DNA from: Photobacterium sp. TLY01
GTDB lineage: Bacteria > Pseudomonadota > Gammaproteobacteria > Enterobacterales > Vibrionaceae
Length of the DNA: 64,000 nucleotides
Reading direction: 5' to 3'
NCBI RefSeq assembly: GCF_021432065.1
Contig: NZ_CP090364.1
Location: forward strand, 682,001-746,000
The stretch's first letter is position 1. The number at the start of each line of letters is the position of its first letter. The notes under the pieces are model-generated. The model saw nothing but the letters and a program-made list of their open reading frames with translations. It did not search any database and had not been told where the DNA came from. The position numbers and the translations under genes were made by a program. Below are positions 20,076 to 31,326 of the stretch, piece after piece.

Positions 20076-21251
20076 TTAGCTCAGCCAGCCTTTAAAGAGC
20101 AAGACGATATAGTCAATCAAGCGGCTGAAAATACTGCCTTCATTAACTTCGCTCAGCGCCAGCAGCGGGTATTCCGCTACGTCTTCATCGCCCAGGCGGT
20201 AGTATAGTTTACCGACTACATCACCTTTTTGAATCGGAGCTTTTAACTCTTTTTCCAGCACAAAGTTAGCTTTCAGATCTTTGGCTGATCCGCGAGGCAA
20301 GGTCACGAATGTATCCTGACTCACGCCCAGAGAGACTTCATCGTTGTCGCCCATCCAGACTTTTTCAGTGACGAAGGTTTCGTTGGCTTTGTGCGGCGAT
20401 ACGGTTTCGAAGAAACGGAAACCGTAGTTCAGTAATTTCTTGCTTTCAGCTTTCCGTGCATTGGCGCTCTTGGTGCCCATGACGACTGCAATCAAACGCA
20501 TCTGACCTTCGGTCGCGGTACTGACCAGGCTGTAACCTGCGTTGTCCGTGTGGCCGGTTTTCAGACCGTCGACATTGAGACTTTTGTCCCACAGCAGGCT
20601 GTTCCGGTTAAATTGCTCGATCCCGTTGTAACGGAATGATTTTTCTTTATAGATGGCGAATTCTTCCGGGACATCACGGATCAGCCCCTGCGCCAGTAAA
20701 GCCATATCATAAGGCGTGGTATACAGGTCATCGTTGTCCAGGCCGTGCACGTTGGCAAAGTGTGTTGAATCCATGCCCAGTGATTTCGCCCAGCCATTCA
20801 TCAGATCAACGAAGGAGTCTTCAGAACCGGCGACGTGCTCAGCCATGGCCACACAGGCATCATTGCCCGACTGGATAATAATGCCGCGGTTAAGATCTGC
20901 GACTTTGACTTCGCTGCCCACTTCAATGAACATTTTTGATGAGCCCGGGAAATTTTTTGCCCAGGCATTTTTGCTGATGACGACAGTATCATCCATCGAG
21001 ATGTTACCGCGTTTGATTTCCTGACCAATCACATAACTTGTCATCATTTTAGTCAGGCTTGCAGGTGGAATCTTGTCGTATTCCTGTTGCCCGGCAAGAA
21101 TTTTGCCTGAGTGATAATCCATCAGGACATAACCTTTAGCAGCTATCTGCGGGGCTTCTGGAACGACGGCGGGTGCCGCTGCCGCTGAAAGACTAGTCAG
21201 TAAAGCGGTTGAAACAGCGACAGAGCGAAAAAATGCAGCAGATTTATTCAT
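20076..21251 (-). CDS. dacA: D-alanyl-D-alanine carboxypeptidase DacA (PBP5)
   Basis: DacA trims the terminal D-Ala of peptidoglycan stem peptides. The start MNKSAAFFRS (ATG 21251) gives 391 residues with a signal peptide ending near AAA-AP. Penicillin-binding motifs are ASLTKM near residue 64 (SxxK), SGND near 127 (SxN) and KTGHTD near 230 (KTG). The C-terminal amphipathic segment IFSRLIDYIVLLFKGWLS anchors it to the inner membrane. It is the last gene of the rsfS-rlmH-mrdA-rodA-rlpA-dacA series, with a larger gap (187 bp) before it that could hold its own promoter. Confidence 0.96.
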   Translation of the reverse strand: MNKSAAFFRSVAVSTALLTSLSAAAAPAVVPEAPQIAAKGYVLMDYHSGKILAGQQEYDKIPPASLTKMMTSYVIGQEIKRGNISMDDTVVISKNAWAKNFPGSSKMFIEVGSEVKVADLNRGIIIQSGNDACVAMAEHVAGSEDSFVDLMNGWAKSLGMDSTHFANVHGLDNDDLYTTPYDMALLAQGLIRDVPEEFAIYKEKSFRYNGIEQFNRNSLLWDKSLNVDGLKTGHTDNAGYSLVSTATEGQMRLIAVVMGTKSANARKAESKKLLNYGFRFFETVSPHKANETFVTEKVWMGDNDEVSLGVSQDTFVTLPRGSAKDLKANFVLEKELKAPIQKGDVVGKLYYRLGDEDVAEYPLLALSEVNEGSIFSRLIDYIVLLFKGWLS

Positions 21252-21402
21252 GATATTTGTTACTTGGGTTACGGATATCAAAAAATTGGAACCACTATAT
21301 CAGATTGAGCTTGTTTAAACAGTTCTCAACCCGAGGAATAGTGGCTCATTGAGGAATCTTGTGAAATTTTTACATTCATTTGTCAGACTTTGCGCTGACA
21401 AA

Positions 21403-22215
21403 TTAGTTCAACTCTCGTTGTTCAGAAACAACAAAGGCTTGCGGAAATTGGTTTGCCCGGGCTTTGTTTCGTTGTATCTCCGCTTCCGCGGAGTCAAGAT
21501 ACGGCCCCAGACGCAGCCGGTAGACAGTCGCGGACTCGGCCTGTTTTACTTCCACCTGAGTATTGAACTCTGATTTGAGCTTCTGTGCAGCGAGCTGGGC
21601 TGTGCTGAGATCACTGAAGGCCGCCAATTGCACAAAGAACCATTTGGGGTTTGCACTTTGCCACTCTGCGGTGGAATCTGGTTTCGGCATCTGCAACAGC
21701 TCAATTCTGACCGGCGCGGTGCCGTGGCCAACCACATCCAGCTTGGTGGCTGCGGCCATGCTGAGATCGATGATACGTCCTTCATGGAACGGGCCGCGGT
21801 CGTTAACCCGGACAATGGCGCTTTTACCATTATTGGTATTGGTCACTCTGACATAGCTGGGCAGCGGTAAGGTTTTATGGGCTGCTGTCATTGAGTACAT
21901 GTCATAAATTTCGCCGTTAGACGTTTTGTGACCATGGAATTTCTTGCCGTACCATGAGGCCAGGCCTTCTTCGCTAAAAGGCTGTTCGGCCGGTACAATA
22001 CGGTAGGACTGGCCTCTGAGTGTGTAATCCGAGTTACCGGCCAGACTTTTGGGCTCGTATCTTGGCTGGGCATCTTCAATATGGTCCAGCGTCGGGGAAC
22101 GCTCTGGCGCGCGGTCATCTTTGATCTGATAACGGTCTGATTGGGTGGTGCTGCACCCTGCCATGAGCAGGGCGACACTGAGTGAAAAAGCGAGTGATTT
22201 GGACACTGTGTGCAT
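21403..22215 (-). CDS. rlpA: Septal-ring lytic transglycosylase RlpA
   Basis: RlpA is an outer-membrane lipoprotein that binds and cuts glycan strands lacking stem peptides. The 270-residue precursor has a lipobox LMAGC (Cys21). A double-psi beta-barrel domain is near residues 85-170 (EGLASWYGKKFHGHKTSNGE and VRVNDRGPFHEGRIIDLS), and a SPOR domain makes up the last 75 residues. Its ATG shares one base with the rodA stop. Confidence 0.95.
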   Translation of the reverse strand: MHTVSKSLAFSLSVALLMAGCSTTQSDRYQIKDDRAPERSPTLDHIEDAQPRYEPKSLAGNSDYTLRGQSYRIVPAEQPFSEEGLASWYGKKFHGHKTSNGEIYDMYSMTAAHKTLPLPSYVRVTNTNNGKSAIVRVNDRGPFHEGRIIDLSMAAATKLDVVGHGTAPVRIELLQMPKPDSTAEWQSANPKWFFVQLAAFSDLSTAQLAAQKLKSEFNTQVEVKQAESATVYRLRLGPYLDSAEAEIQRNKARANQFPQAFVVSEQRELN

Positions 22216-23336
22216 CAGTTAGCCTTGGACAACATTTTTCTGTGGGTGTGGATAGACATCAGAATACCGAAGCCTGCCATCAGGGTGACCATGGAAGTAC
22301 CGCCGTAGCTGACCAGGGGCAGGGGTACACCCACGACAGGTAATAAGCCACTGACCATGCCTATATTGACAAATACATAAACAAAAAAGCTCAAGACAAT
22401 ACTACCAGCCATCATACGGCCGAAGGCAGTTTGTGCCCGGCTGGCCAGCAGCAGCCCGCGGCCGATCACGAACAGATACAGGGCCAGCAGGCCGATGACC
22501 CCGGACAATCCCCATTCCTCGGCGATGACGGCAAAAATGAAGTCGGTGTGACGTTCCGGCAAAAACTCCAGCTGTGACTGGGTGCCGTGGAGCCAGCCTT
22601 TGCCGGTAATTCCGCCTGAGCCAATGGCAATTTTCGACTGAATGATGTGATAACCGGCGCCGAGTGGATCGGATTCCGGGTTAAACAGTGTCAGGACCCG
22701 GGTGCGCTGATAATCGTGCATCAGGAAAAACCAGAGCACCGGGATGAACGCACCGATCAGCATGCCGGCAAAAATAATAATCCGCCAGCTGATGCCGGAC
22801 AGAAAAAGCACAAATACCCCGGATGCGGCGATCAGGATCGAGGTGCCCAGATCGGGTTGTTTGGCGATCAGAATGGTTGGTACGAAAATCATCAGGGTAG
22901 CGATGATGATATTTTTCAGGCTGGGGGGAAGTGGGTGGTTTCCGATAAAACGGGCCACCATCAAGGGGACGGCCAGCTTGATCAATTCAGAGGGCTGGAA
23001 ACGGACGACGCCCAGATCCAGCCAGCGTTGTGCCCCTTTGGAAATTTCACCCACCAGCAGGACGCCCACCAGCAGCAGTAAGCCGACCCCGAACAGATAG
23101 GGCGCCCAGGCCTCATAATGGCGAGGGGCGATCTGGGCGAGGATAAACATCACTGCCAGCGACAATAACATACGCACGGCCTGACGCTCCATCATGTCCA
23201 GGTTCTGGCCACTGGCACTGTACATGACGACCAGAGCGAATCCCATCAGCGTCAGGATCCCCAATAATAAAGGAACGTCTATGTGCAGGCGATCACTCAA
23301 GGTGGTTTTGCTGCCTGCCGCTGCCATGATACTCAT
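22215..23336 (-). CDS. mrdB: Rod-shape SEDS glycosyltransferase RodA
   Basis: RodA polymerises glycan strands during cell elongation. The 373-residue protein has about ten membrane helices with SEDS signatures [11 protein letters not shown] near residue 155, [14 protein letters not shown] near 268 and a C-terminal [19 protein letters not shown] near 325. It overlaps the mrdA stop by four bases (ATGA), so it is coupled to its PBP2 partner. Confidence 0.97.
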   Translation of the reverse strand: MSIMAAAGSKTTLSDRLHIDVPLLLGILTLMGFALVVMYSASGQNLDMMERQAVRMLLSLAVMFILAQIAPRHYEAWAPYLFGVGLLLLVGVLLVGEISKGAQRWLDLGVVRFQPSELIKLAVPLMVARFIGNHPLPPSLKNIIIATLMIFVPTILIAKQPDLGTSILIAASGVFVLFLSGISWRIIIFAGMLIGAFIPVLWFFLMHDYQRTRVLTLFNPESDPLGAGYHIIQSKIAIGSGGITGKGWLHGTQSQLEFLPERHTDFIFAVIAEEWGLSGVIGLLALYLFVIGRGLLLASRAQTAFGRMMAGSIVLSFFVYVFVNIGMVSGLLPVVGVPLPLVSYGGTSMVTLMAGFGILMSIHTHRKMLSKAN

Positions 23337-25270
23337 TGCGAAACCTCAGCCAATGTCGATTTATCTGTGTCATCGTGTTTGAGCAGCATATGGTCGAAAA
23401 TCTGCCTGGCGACCGGCCCCCCATTACTGGAACCGCCGCCGGCATTCTCAAGCACCATGGCTACTACGTATTCAGGGTGTTCAAAGGGAGCAAAAGCCGT
23501 GAACAGCGCGTGGTCTCGCAAATGTTCTTCAAGCTCTTCGGCGTTATATTCTTCATCCTCGGCCAGACCGAAAACCTGCGCTGAGCCGGATTTGCCGCCA
23601 GCTTTGTATTCAGCGCCATAGAAAGCGCGTCTTGCTGTACCGCGGCTGCCATGCAGTACCCGGTACATGCCGTCTTTGGCGACCTGCCAGTATTTCGGAT
23701 CGACGCCCGTAATCGGTGGGAAGACGTCATATTTGGCGGGGGTTTCACCCTCGGCATCCATAATGCTTTTCAGCAAGTGTGGCGCCCGGACAACACCATT
23801 ATTGAGCAGTACTGTGGTTGCCTTGGCGATTTGCAGTGGCGTCGAAGTCCAGTACCCTTGTCCAATCCCGACAGGAATGGTGTCACCCTGATACCAGGGC
23901 TGGCGGAAACGGGCCTGTTTCCATTCGCGGGTCGGCATGTTGGCTTTGCTCTCTTCCGCAATATCAATCCCGGTATATTCACCGTAGCCAAATTTGCTCA
24001 TCCAGGAAGACAGTCTGTCGATTCCCATGTCATAGGCAATCTGATAGAAAAAGGTATCGACTGACTCTTCAATGGCTTTGTGGATACTCACTTTACCGTG
24101 CCCCCAGCGCAGCCAGTCCCGGAATGGCCGGCTGTTGGTGTTCGGGATTTTCCAGTAACCGGGATCGTTGCGAGTTGTTCGGGTCGTGATGACGCCTTCA
24201 GCCAGGGCTGCCACAGCAATCGCGGGTTTGACGGTTGACGCCGGCGGATAAATCCCCAGAGTGACGCGGTTGACCAGCGGTCTGTCTTTGTCATTGAGCA
24301 ATTCGCTGTACTGCTTTGAGGATATCCCATGCACGAACAGGTTCGGGTCATAACTTGGGCTGGATACCATCGCCAGCACGGAGGAATCTTTCGGATCCAT
24401 CACCACCACAGAGCCCCGTTTGGCCTTGATGTACTCCTCACCGGTTTCCGGATCGATTTTCTTCTCGGTCAGCAGATCTTTCACATACAGCTGCAAGCCA
24501 ATATCCAGATTCAGGCGCAGATCTTTGCCCGGCACAGGCGGCACATACTTCAGGGTGCGGATGATACGACCGCGGCTGTTGACCTCGACTTCCTGGTAGC
24601 CTGAGGTGCCGTGCAGCAGGTCTTCATAGTATTTTTCAATCCCCAGCTTGCCGATATCCCGGGTGGCTTTGTAGTTGTTCAGGCGCTCTTCTCTGTCGAG
24701 CATTTCCAGGTCCCTGTCATTGATTTTTGCCACATAACCAAGAACATGGGTGAGTGCATCACCATAAGGATAATAACGTTTCAGGTAGGCTTTGACCTCA
24801 ACCCCCGGGAAACGGTGCTGGTTGACGGAGAACAGGGCGACTTCTTTTTCAGTGAGCTGGTTGCGCAGGGGAACAGAGTTAAAACGCCGGGTACGGCGAC
24901 GCTCTTTGTCAAACCGCTCCACTTCTTCTTCTGTGATCCCCAGCAGCGATTTCAGTCGGGCAAAAGTATCATCCAGATCCGGGACTTTCTCTGTGACCAC
25001 TTCCAGCGAATAGACCGGCCTGTTTTCGGCCAGTAAAACACCGTTGCGGTCATAAATCATGCCGCGGTTTGGCGAGACAGGGACAATTTTGATGCGGTTG
25101 TCATTGGAGCGAGTCTGATAATCCTCAAACTCACTGACCTGAATATGATAGAGATTTGCAATCAGAACGCCAATCAAGGCCACAATGCCGACAAAGGAGA
25201 AGACCGCCCGTCTGAAAAACAGAGATGATTCGGCCTGATGATCCCGGATTTGAAGTCGCTTTCTGCGCAT
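23333..25270 (-). CDS. mrdA: Penicillin-binding protein 2 (MrdA)
   Basis: PBP2 is the elongasome transpeptidase. The 645 residues have a short cytosolic tail, one membrane helix ([20 protein letters not shown] near residue 25), a pedestal domain and a transpeptidase domain. Motifs are PPASTVKP near 330 (SxxK), SVDTFFYQ near 387 (SxD) and KSGSAQVF near 546 (KSG). It starts 5 bp after the rlmH stop. Confidence 0.97.
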   Translation of the reverse strand: MRRKRLQIRDHQAESSLFFRRAVFSFVGIVALIGVLIANLYHIQVSEFEDYQTRSNDNRIKIVPVSPNRGMIYDRNGVLLAENRPVYSLEVVTEKVPDLDDTFARLKSLLGITEEEVERFDKERRRTRRFNSVPLRNQLTEKEVALFSVNQHRFPGVEVKAYLKRYYPYGDALTHVLGYVAKINDRDLEMLDREERLNNYKATRDIGKLGIEKYYEDLLHGTSGYQEVEVNSRGRIIRTLKYVPPVPGKDLRLNLDIGLQLYVKDLLTEKKIDPETGEEYIKAKRGSVVVMDPKDSSVLAMVSSPSYDPNLFVHGISSKQYSELLNDKDRPLVNRVTLGIYPPASTVKPAIAVAALAEGVITTRTTRNDPGYWKIPNTNSRPFRDWLRWGHGKVSIHKAIEESVDTFFYQIAYDMGIDRLSSWMSKFGYGEYTGIDIAEESKANMPTREWKQARFRQPWYQGDTIPVGIGQGYWTSTPLQIAKATTVLLNNGVVRAPHLLKSIMDAEGETPAKYDVFPPITGVDPKYWQVAKDGMYRVLHGSRGTARRAFYGAEYKAGGKSGSAQVFGLAEDEEYNAEELEEHLRDHALFTAFAPFEHPEYVVAMVLENAGGGSSNGGPVARQIFDHMLLKHDDTDKSTLAEVSQ

Positions 25271-25275
25271 GCCGT

Positions 25276-25746
25276 TTATTCCCTGTGGTATGGGTGATTG
25301 GCTGTGATGCTCCAGGCCCGGTAAAGGCTTTCGGCCATCACAATACGCACCAGCGGATGTGGCAGCGTTAACGGAGACAAAGACCAGCTTTGTTCAGCGG
25401 CGGCTTTACAGGCCGGCGCCAGACCTTCGGGCCCGCCAATCAGTATAGACACATCCCGGCCGTCCAGTTTCCAGCTTTCCAGCTGATCGGCCAGTTGTTC
25501 TGTGTCCCAGCGTTTGCCCGGAATATCTAAGGTGACAATACGGTTGCCTTTGGCAACGGCGGCCAGCATGGCTTCGCCTTCTTTTTGCAAAATGCGCGCG
25601 ATATCAGCGTTTTTACCCCGTTTACCTGCTGTAATTTCAATCAGCTCCAGCGGCATATCTTTCGGAAAACGACGACGGTATTCTTCAAAGCCGGTTTCTA
25701 CCCATTTGGGCATTTTTGTGCCGACCGCAATCAGTTGCAACTTCAT
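25276..25746 (-). CDS. rlmH: 23S rRNA pseudouridine1915 N3-methyltransferase RlmH
   Basis: RlmH is a SPOUT methyltransferase acting on helix 69 of 23S rRNA in the assembled ribosome. The length of 156 residues (E. coli 155) and the motifs [12 protein letters not shown] [11 protein letters not shown] near residue 101 and a C-terminal [20 protein letters not shown] are diagnostic. It starts 7 bp after rsfS. Confidence 0.97.
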   Translation of the reverse strand: MKLQLIAVGTKMPKWVETGFEEYRRRFPKDMPLELIEITAGKRGKNADIARILQKEGEAMLAAVAKGNRIVTLDIPGKRWDTEQLADQLESWKLDGRDVSILIGGPEGLAPACKAAAEQSWSLSPLTLPHPLVRIVMAESLYRAWSITANHPYHRE

Positions 25747-25753
25747 CCGTCAG

Positions 25754-26071
25754 TTAGCCCCAAAGCTTCTCCAGTTGGTACAGCTGACGCGCATCTTCTT
25801 GCATGATGTGCAGCATGACGCTTCCCAAATCCACCACGACCCACTCAGCGTCTTCTTCGCCGCTGATGCCAAACGGCGGGAAGTCTATCTGTTTGGAGGC
25901 TGTGTTGACATTATCGGCAATCGAAGCGACATGGCGATTGGAAGTCCCGGTACAGACGACCATGAGATCAGTAATACTGGATTTGCCGCGAACATCCAGA
26001 GTGACGATGTCCAGAGCTTTCATGTCATCAATTTTGTCGATGACGAAGTCATGTAGTTCTTGTAGCTGCAA
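25754..26071 (-). CDS. rsfS: Ribosomal silencing factor RsfS
   Basis: RsfS binds uL14 and blocks subunit joining in poor growth conditions. I place the start at TTG 26071: GGGAG lies six bases upstream, and the resulting 105 residues ([20 protein letters not shown]) match E. coli in length and N terminus. A TTG five codons earlier (26086) is open but would start inside the ribosome binding site. Conserved pieces are [20 protein letters not shown] and [16 protein letters not shown]. Confidence 0.93.
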   Translation of the reverse strand: MQLQELHDFVIDKIDDMKALDIVTLDVRGKSSITDLMVVCTGTSNRHVASIADNVNTASKQIDFPPFGISGEEDAEWVVVDLGSVMLHIMQEDARQLYQLEKLWG

Positions 26072-26146
26072 AGGGGTCTCCCTCAATTCAGTCTTCTCTT
26101 GTGTTTAGAGTCAGGTGAGCCGATCGGGTTCACATTTTAACCCTGG

Positions 26147-26155
26147 AGTATATCA
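26147..26155 (-). promoter_or_regulatory. Extended -10 promoter for the rsfS-dacA operon
   Basis: On the minus strand TGATATACT is an extended -10 (TGnTATACT) about 75 bp upstream of the rsfS start. No good -35 is present, as is common for extended -10 promoters. It lies in the 157-bp holA-rsfS gap. Confidence 0.45.
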
Positions 26156-26243
26156 TGCTCAATTCCGGCTGACGCTTGAGTGGTGTGGTGATGTACAGAT
26201 TTTTTGAGCATCAGCCAGTTTTAACAATAATTTGCCTGAGGTG

Positions 26244-27275
26244 TCAGTGCGGCAGTAAAGGTAAGCCCTTACTCAGCCCGCACATCATGGCACACAATGT
26301 GCTCAAACCGGGCCAGACACTGGTGTCGTAGTCTGTCTTTGCCTGGCGTTCAAGCTGACTCAGTTGTTGAATAGCCTTGAGCAGGGTTGGTAATGGCAGC
26401 CGGTGCAGGGCGCCCACATAGAGTTCACGTCGATTCTGCCAGACCCGAAAATTCTCGAGAATCCGGTTCAGCGGAATACCCTGTTGACCCATTTCCTGCA
26501 TGCGGTACAGCTGCGTCAGTTCACGCTGTAATGTGCGCAGAACAATAATGGCTTCGACCCCTTCAGCTTCGAGCTGGCGCACAATGCGTTGACTGCGTTT
26601 TGCCTGACCGGCCAGTAGGGCATCGAGCAACTGGAATGGGGTGTAGTGATTATGGCGGTTGAGCGCTTCCTGAATCCGGGGGAGGGTCAGGGTGCCGTCG
26701 GGATAAATCAAGGTGAGTTTGTGCAGGCTTTGTGCCAGTGCCAGCAGGTTTCCTTCATGCCATTGCGCCAGAATCTGAATGGTTTCTGCATCGGCAGTCA
26801 GCCCCAGTTGCTGACAACGCTGCTGGATAAAGCGGGGCAGCTGGCGGGCGTCTGGGGTATTGCAGGGCACGTAAATGCCCTGAGTGGTGAGTGCTTTAAA
26901 CCAGGCACTGCTTTCTTGCTTTTTATTGAGGCGCGGGCTCTGCACCAGCAACAGGATATCCGGGTGCAGGGCATCAATCACAGTTTGCAATGATTTGGCC
27001 TGGGTCGCAGTGATCCCGCTGTCCGGCATGATCAGTTCAATGATCTGGCGCGAAGAGAACAGACTCAGCGCCTGACAGTTATCCAGGACTTCGTTCCAGT
27101 CCAGCTGATTATCGATGTTGTAGCTGTGGCGTTCGAGAAAGCCAGTGTCTCTGGCCTGCTGCCGCACGCGATCAGCCGTTTCCTGTAACAGCAAAGGTTC
27201 GTTGCCAGCAAGCAGGTAAGCGGAGGCTAAGCCTTGTTTTAACCGCTCAGCCAATTGTTCCGGGTAGACCCTCAT
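26244..27275 (-). CDS. holA: DNA polymerase III delta subunit HolA
   Basis: HolA is the wrench subunit of the clamp loader, opening the beta clamp. The 343 residues match E. coli (343). The N terminus MRVYPEQLAERLKQGLASAY and LLAGNEPLLLQETAD, plus a central LSLFSSRQIIEL near residue 70 (beta-clamp binding LF pair), are characteristic. It overlaps lptE by four bases. In E. coli nadD follows; here rsfS comes next. Confidence 0.95.
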   Translation of the reverse strand: MRVYPEQLAERLKQGLASAYLLAGNEPLLLQETADRVRQQARDTGFLERHSYNIDNQLDWNEVLDNCQALSLFSSRQIIELIMPDSGITATQAKSLQTVIDALHPDILLLVQSPRLNKKQESSAWFKALTTQGIYVPCNTPDARQLPRFIQQRCQQLGLTADAETIQILAQWHEGNLLALAQSLHKLTLIYPDGTLTLPRIQEALNRHNHYTPFQLLDALLAGQAKRSQRIVRQLEAEGVEAIIVLRTLQRELTQLYRMQEMGQQGIPLNRILENFRVWQNRRELYVGALHRLPLPTLLKAIQQLSQLERQAKTDYDTSVWPGLSTLCAMMCGLSKGLPLLPH

Positions 27276-27913
27276 TGTGCCGCGCTGTCCATGGTGTCGA
27301 ACATCTGATCTGCAGCCTGTTTATCGGTATCGGTTTCTGTCTCAATCGTGGTGACACTGCCGTCGTTGGCCGGTTGTTCTGCATCGTCAGCATCCAACTG
27401 ATTCAGATCGGCGGTCAGACGGGCCAGCTGGCGCATAATCTGGCGTGAGGCCTGCTGACGCATCTCATCTTGTAACATATCGCGCTCCACCGACTTTGCC
27501 AGTGCAGTGAGCGGGTTATCCAGGAAACTGCGGTTCACTTTGGTGGTAAAGCGCTTGGCGCCTTTTTCAGGCACCACCACCTGATAGCTGACGGTATAGG
27601 TCAGTTCGTACTCGGCAGCCCGGCTGTTCTGGTACAGAGATAAGGTGCGCTCCCCCAGTGACTCGCTTAGCAGGTGCAGATTGGGCACCTGAGACGATGG
27701 TGGCACGGCTTCAATCCCGTGCAGTTTGAACTGGGATTTCACCATACGGGTCAGCGGTCCGTATTTATCAAAGCTGGTCAGCGACAGGCGGGCAATATCG
27801 TCGGGCAGCATGTAGTTCCCCCGCAAATGAAAGCCGCATGATGCAGTGGCCAGTGCCAGTACAACGACAAAGACCAGACGGAAACGGGACAGTAGGGATG
27901 ACGCTGCGCTCAC
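27272..27913 (-). CDS. lptE: LPS-assembly lipoprotein LptE
   Basis: LptE plugs the LptD barrel that inserts LPS into the outer membrane. The 213-residue precursor has a lipobox ATASC (Cys26) followed by GFHLRGNYMLPDDIARLSL. The last 40 residues form an acidic, low-complexity tail (for example TIETETDTDKQAADQ), making it somewhat longer than the E. coli protein (193). It lies between leuS and holA as in E. coli. Confidence 0.94.
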   Translation of the reverse strand: MSAASSLLSRFRLVFVVVLALATASCGFHLRGNYMLPDDIARLSLTSFDKYGPLTRMVKSQFKLHGIEAVPPSSQVPNLHLLSESLGERTLSLYQNSRAAEYELTYTVSYQVVVPEKGAKRFTTKVNRSFLDNPLTALAKSVERDMLQDEMRQQASRQIMRQLARLTADLNQLDADDAEQPANDGSVTTIETETDTDKQAADQMFDTMDSAAQ

Positions 27914-27954
27914 CGTGTCGACTCCTTAGTAATCAATTCGAGAGAGTAAGAGAA

Positions 27955-27979
27955 AACGCCTTCCCACTGGGAAGGCGTT
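27955..27979 (-). terminator. Hairpin between leuS and lptE
   Basis: A perfect eleven-pair stem (AACGCCTTCCC / GGGAAGGCGTT) with loop ACT follows the leuS stop on the minus strand. The T-run is short (TTTTCTC), so partial read-through into lptE-holA is likely. Confidence 0.7.
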
Positions 27980-27993
27980 GTTGGCATGCCTGT

Positions 27994-30570
27994 TTAGTTT
28001 GCAACGATGTTCAGCAGCTTGCCCGGCACGTAAATGACCTTACGAATGGTTTTATCGTCGGTGAATTTGGTGACGTTCTCGTCTGACAGTGCCAGCGCTT
28101 CGACCTGATCTTTTTCGGCATCTGCCGCGACAGTCAGTTTAGCGCGTAGCTTGCCATTCACCTGAACGATGATGAGTTTCTCATCTTCTACCATCGCGCT
28201 GTCATCGGCAACCGGCCAGTCAGCATGGTCAACCTGAGACTCACCCAGCGCATGCCACAGCTCAAAGCAGATATGCGGGGTGATTGGGTACAGCATGCGA
28301 ACCACAGCTTTCAGGGCTTCGTCCAGCAGGGCGCGATCCTGAGCGCTGTCTTGCGGCGCTTTACCCAGTTTGTTCATCAGCTCCATAATCGCTGCGATTG
28401 CCGTGTTGAACGTCTGACGACGGCCAATATCATCGCTGACTTTGGCGATGGTTTTGTGCACATCACGGCGCAGCGCTTTCTGATCGGCGCTCAGTGCTGA
28501 AGCATCCAGAGCTTCGACCGCACCTTTGGCTGTATGTTCAAAAACCAGTTTCCAGACACGTTTCAGGAAGCGGTTGGCGCCTTCCACGCCAGACTCCTGC
28601 CATTCCAGCGTCATGTCGGCCGGCGAGGCAAACATCATGAACAGACGCACGGTATCCGCACCGTACTTATCAACCATTTCCTGCGGATCGATGCCGTTGT
28701 TCTTCGACTTCGACATCTTGGTCATGCCGGAGTGCACCAGCTCGTGACCTTGCTCGTCAGTGGCTTTGGTAATGCGGCCTTTCTCGTCACGCTCCAGCGT
28801 CACTTCTGTTGGCGAAACCCAGACTTTGGCGCCTTTGTCACTGGTGTAGTAGAAGGCATCTGCCAGCACCATCCCCTGACACAATAGCTGTTTGAACGGC
28901 TCGTCGCTGGTGACCATGCCGCTGTCGCGCAGCAGTTTGTGGAAGAAGCGAGAGTAGAGCAGGTGCATACAGGCGTGTTCAATCCCGCCGATGTACTGGT
29001 CAACCGGTAGCCAGTAGTTGGCGGCATCAGAGTCCAGCATTTCGTCAGCTTGCGGTGAGCAGTAACGCGCGTAATACCAGGACGATTCCATAAAGGTATC
29101 GAAGGTATCAGTTTCGCGCAGCGCCGGTTCACCGTTAAAGGTGGTTTCGGCCCAGCTTTTGTCTGCTTTGATCGGGCTGGTCACACCGTCCATCACGACA
29201 TCTTCCGGCAGGATCACCGGCAGTTGATCGGCCGGCACCGGATGGACTTCGCCGTCTTCTGTGGTGACCATAGGAATCGGTGCACCCCAGTAACGCTGGC
29301 GGGAAACCCCCCAGTCACGCAGACGGAAGTTGACGGTTTTCTTACCTTTCCCTTCGGCTTCCAGCTTGGCGGCGATTGCATCAAAAGCCGCCTGGAAATC
29401 CAGACCGTCGAACTCGCCAGAGTCGAACAGCACGCCTTTTTCGGTGTAAGCTGCTTCGCTGATATCCAGTTCGCTGCCGTCGGCCGGCTTGATAACCGGG
29501 ACGATGTCCAGCCCGTACTTGGTGGCGAATTCAAAGTCGCGCTGATCGTGGGCAGGTACCGCCATCACGGCACCTGTGCCGTAGTCCATCAGGACAAAGT
29601 TCGCGACGTAAACCGGTACGCGGCGGCCGTTCAGCGGATGGATGGCATACAGGCCGGTGGCCATGCCTTTCTTCTCCATAGTCGCCAGTTCGGCTTCAGC
29701 GACTTTGGTGTTCTTGCATTCTTCGATGAAGGCAGCCAGCGCGGGATTGTTCTGAGCGGCGTGATCAGCCAGAGGATGACCCGCGGCGATGCCGACATAA
29801 GTCACCCCCATCAGGGTGTCCGGGCGTGTGGTATAGACTTCCAGTGGGGTGTTCTGGCCTTCAACGGCGAAAGACAGTTCAACACCTTCTGAGCGGCCAA
29901 TCCAGTTGCGCTGCATGGTTTTGACCATCTCAGGCCAGCCTTCCAGGTTGTCCAGGTCGTCCAGCAGCTCCTGGGCGTAGGCTGTGATCTTAATGAACCA
30001 CTGCGGAATTTCCTTTTGCTCTACCGGCGTATCACAACGCCAGCAGCAGCCGTCTTCAACCTGCTCGTTGGCCAGTACGGTCTGGTCATTCGGGCACCAG
30101 TTGACGGATGAGGTTTTCTTATAGACCAGGCCTTTGTTATACAGCTTGGTAAAGAACTCCTGCTCCCAGCGGTAGTATTCCGGGGTACAGGTCGCAAACT
30201 CACGGTTCCAGTCGTAACCAAAGCCCAGCAGTTTCAGCTGGTTCTTCATGTAGTCGATGTTTTCGTAAGTCCACGGCGCTGGCGCGGTGTTGTTCTTTAC
30301 CGCGGCGTTTTCTGCCGGCAGACCAAAGGCGTCCCAGCCGATTGGCTGCATCACATTCTTGCCCTGCAGGCGCTGATAGCGGGAAATCACATCACCGATG
30401 GTGTAGTTACGCACGTGGCCCATGTGCAGGCGTCCACTCGGGTACGGGAACATGGAGAGACAGTAGAATTTTTCTTTATTAGGGTCTTCACTTACAACAA
30501 AGGTTTGGTTGTTGTCCCAATGTTCTTGAACCTTAGGTTCAATGTCCTGTGGACGGTATTGTTCTTGCAT
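27994..30570 (-). CDS. leuS: Leucyl-tRNA synthetase LeuS
   Basis: LeuS charges tRNA-Leu. It has 858 residues (E. coli 860). Class I motifs are [15 protein letters not shown] (HIGH-type) near residue 42 and KMSKSKNNG (KMSKS) near 620. The editing domain with its Thr-rich region ([13 protein letters not shown] near 247) is intact. Nine tRNA-Leu genes of its substrate family are in the array at 38.5-40.8 kb. No leader peptide or T-box is evident upstream. Confidence 0.98.
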   Translation of the reverse strand: MQEQYRPQDIEPKVQEHWDNNQTFVVSEDPNKEKFYCLSMFPYPSGRLHMGHVRNYTIGDVISRYQRLQGKNVMQPIGWDAFGLPAENAAVKNNTAPAPWTYENIDYMKNQLKLLGFGYDWNREFATCTPEYYRWEQEFFTKLYNKGLVYKKTSSVNWCPNDQTVLANEQVEDGCCWRCDTPVEQKEIPQWFIKITAYAQELLDDLDNLEGWPEMVKTMQRNWIGRSEGVELSFAVEGQNTPLEVYTTRPDTLMGVTYVGIAAGHPLADHAAQNNPALAAFIEECKNTKVAEAELATMEKKGMATGLYAIHPLNGRRVPVYVANFVLMDYGTGAVMAVPAHDQRDFEFATKYGLDIVPVIKPADGSELDISEAAYTEKGVLFDSGEFDGLDFQAAFDAIAAKLEAEGKGKKTVNFRLRDWGVSRQRYWGAPIPMVTTEDGEVHPVPADQLPVILPEDVVMDGVTSPIKADKSWAETTFNGEPALRETDTFDTFMESSWYYARYCSPQADEMLDSDAANYWLPVDQYIGGIEHACMHLLYSRFFHKLLRDSGMVTSDEPFKQLLCQGMVLADAFYYTSDKGAKVWVSPTEVTLERDEKGRITKATDEQGHELVHSGMTKMSKSKNNGIDPQEMVDKYGADTVRLFMMFASPADMTLEWQESGVEGANRFLKRVWKLVFEHTAKGAVEALDASALSADQKALRRDVHKTIAKVSDDIGRRQTFNTAIAAIMELMNKLGKAPQDSAQDRALLDEALKAVVRMLYPITPHICFELWHALGESQVDHADWPVADDSAMVEDEKLIIVQVNGKLRAKLTVAADAEKDQVEALALSDENVTKFTDDKTIRKVIYVPGKLLNIVAN

Positions 30571-30784
30571 CGATGACTTCCGGAATCGTTGTGAGTTAAT
30601 ACAAACACAGTCAAAATAATCGACATAGAATAACTAAAGGTAAAGGGAGCAACAATAGCTGAGGCCGAATCGGCCGGTTATTCTCATCATTCAGCCACGG
30701 ATTGCCCGTCGCGGACTGGTTACTGACCCAGAGTTATGTGTCAGAGTGCTTATTTCTGGCGGATTATGCCTAGGAGAAACTCAC

Positions 30785-31267
30785 ATGGCGAAAGAAAAAG
30801 ACGCGTATGAATCCATGTTGGAAGAGATCACGGAAGCCCTCAAGCATAGCCCTGATGAGCTCAGACACTGGATTGAGACCAGTGAAAAGTATCGCACTGC
30901 GGCCAGTGACATGACCAAAGATGAACTGGCACTGATCCGTGCGTATTTCAAACGGGATCTGAAAGAATTCGGGCAAAACGTACAGGAAAGCCCGGCCCCT
31001 TTCTCTGAAAGTCCGTTTTACAAGCTGGTGGCTGAGACGATTTGGGAGGGACTGGCAGAGGTGACGGATAAAACGCAGCTGGAATGGCTGGAGGTGATGG
31101 ATGACATCAAGCATCAGGGCATCTATAAAGCCGGTGAGGTGGTCGGCCTGGGGAATCTGGTCTGCGAGCAGTGCGGACACCATCAGCAGTACACGCATGT
31201 CCGCACCATTGAACCCTGCACTAAGTGTGGGCACACCCAGTTCACCCGACAGCCTTTAGCCCCGTAA
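30785..31267 (+). CDS. ybeL: Zinc-ribbon protein YbeL
   Basis: A 160-residue cytosolic protein of the YbeL (DUF1451) family. The N-terminal two thirds are charged and helical (AYESMLEEITEALKHSPDEL), and the C terminus is a zinc ribbon with CEQCGHHQ near residue 129 and CTKCGHTQF near 148. The ATG at 30785 follows TAGGAGAAACTC and gives the exact E. coli length. Function unknown. Confidence 0.92.
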   Translation: MAKEKDAYESMLEEITEALKHSPDELRHWIETSEKYRTAASDMTKDELALIRAYFKRDLKEFGQNVQESPAPFSESPFYKLVAETIWEGLAEVTDKTQLEWLEVMDDIKHQGIYKAGEVVGLGNLVCEQCGHHQQYTHVRTIEPCTKCGHTQFTRQPLAP

Positions 31268-31283
31268 ATCCCCGGCTAAAAAA

Positions 31284-31305
31284 ACAGGGAGCTGTGGCTC
31301 CCTGT
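31284..31305 (-). terminator. Terminator after lnt
   Basis: The stem ACAGGGAGC / GCTCCCTGT with a 4-nt loop is followed on the minus strand by TTTTTTT. It lies between convergent ybeL and lnt. Confidence 0.88.
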
Positions 31306-31326
31306 CTGGCGTATTTGGTGCTGGCT

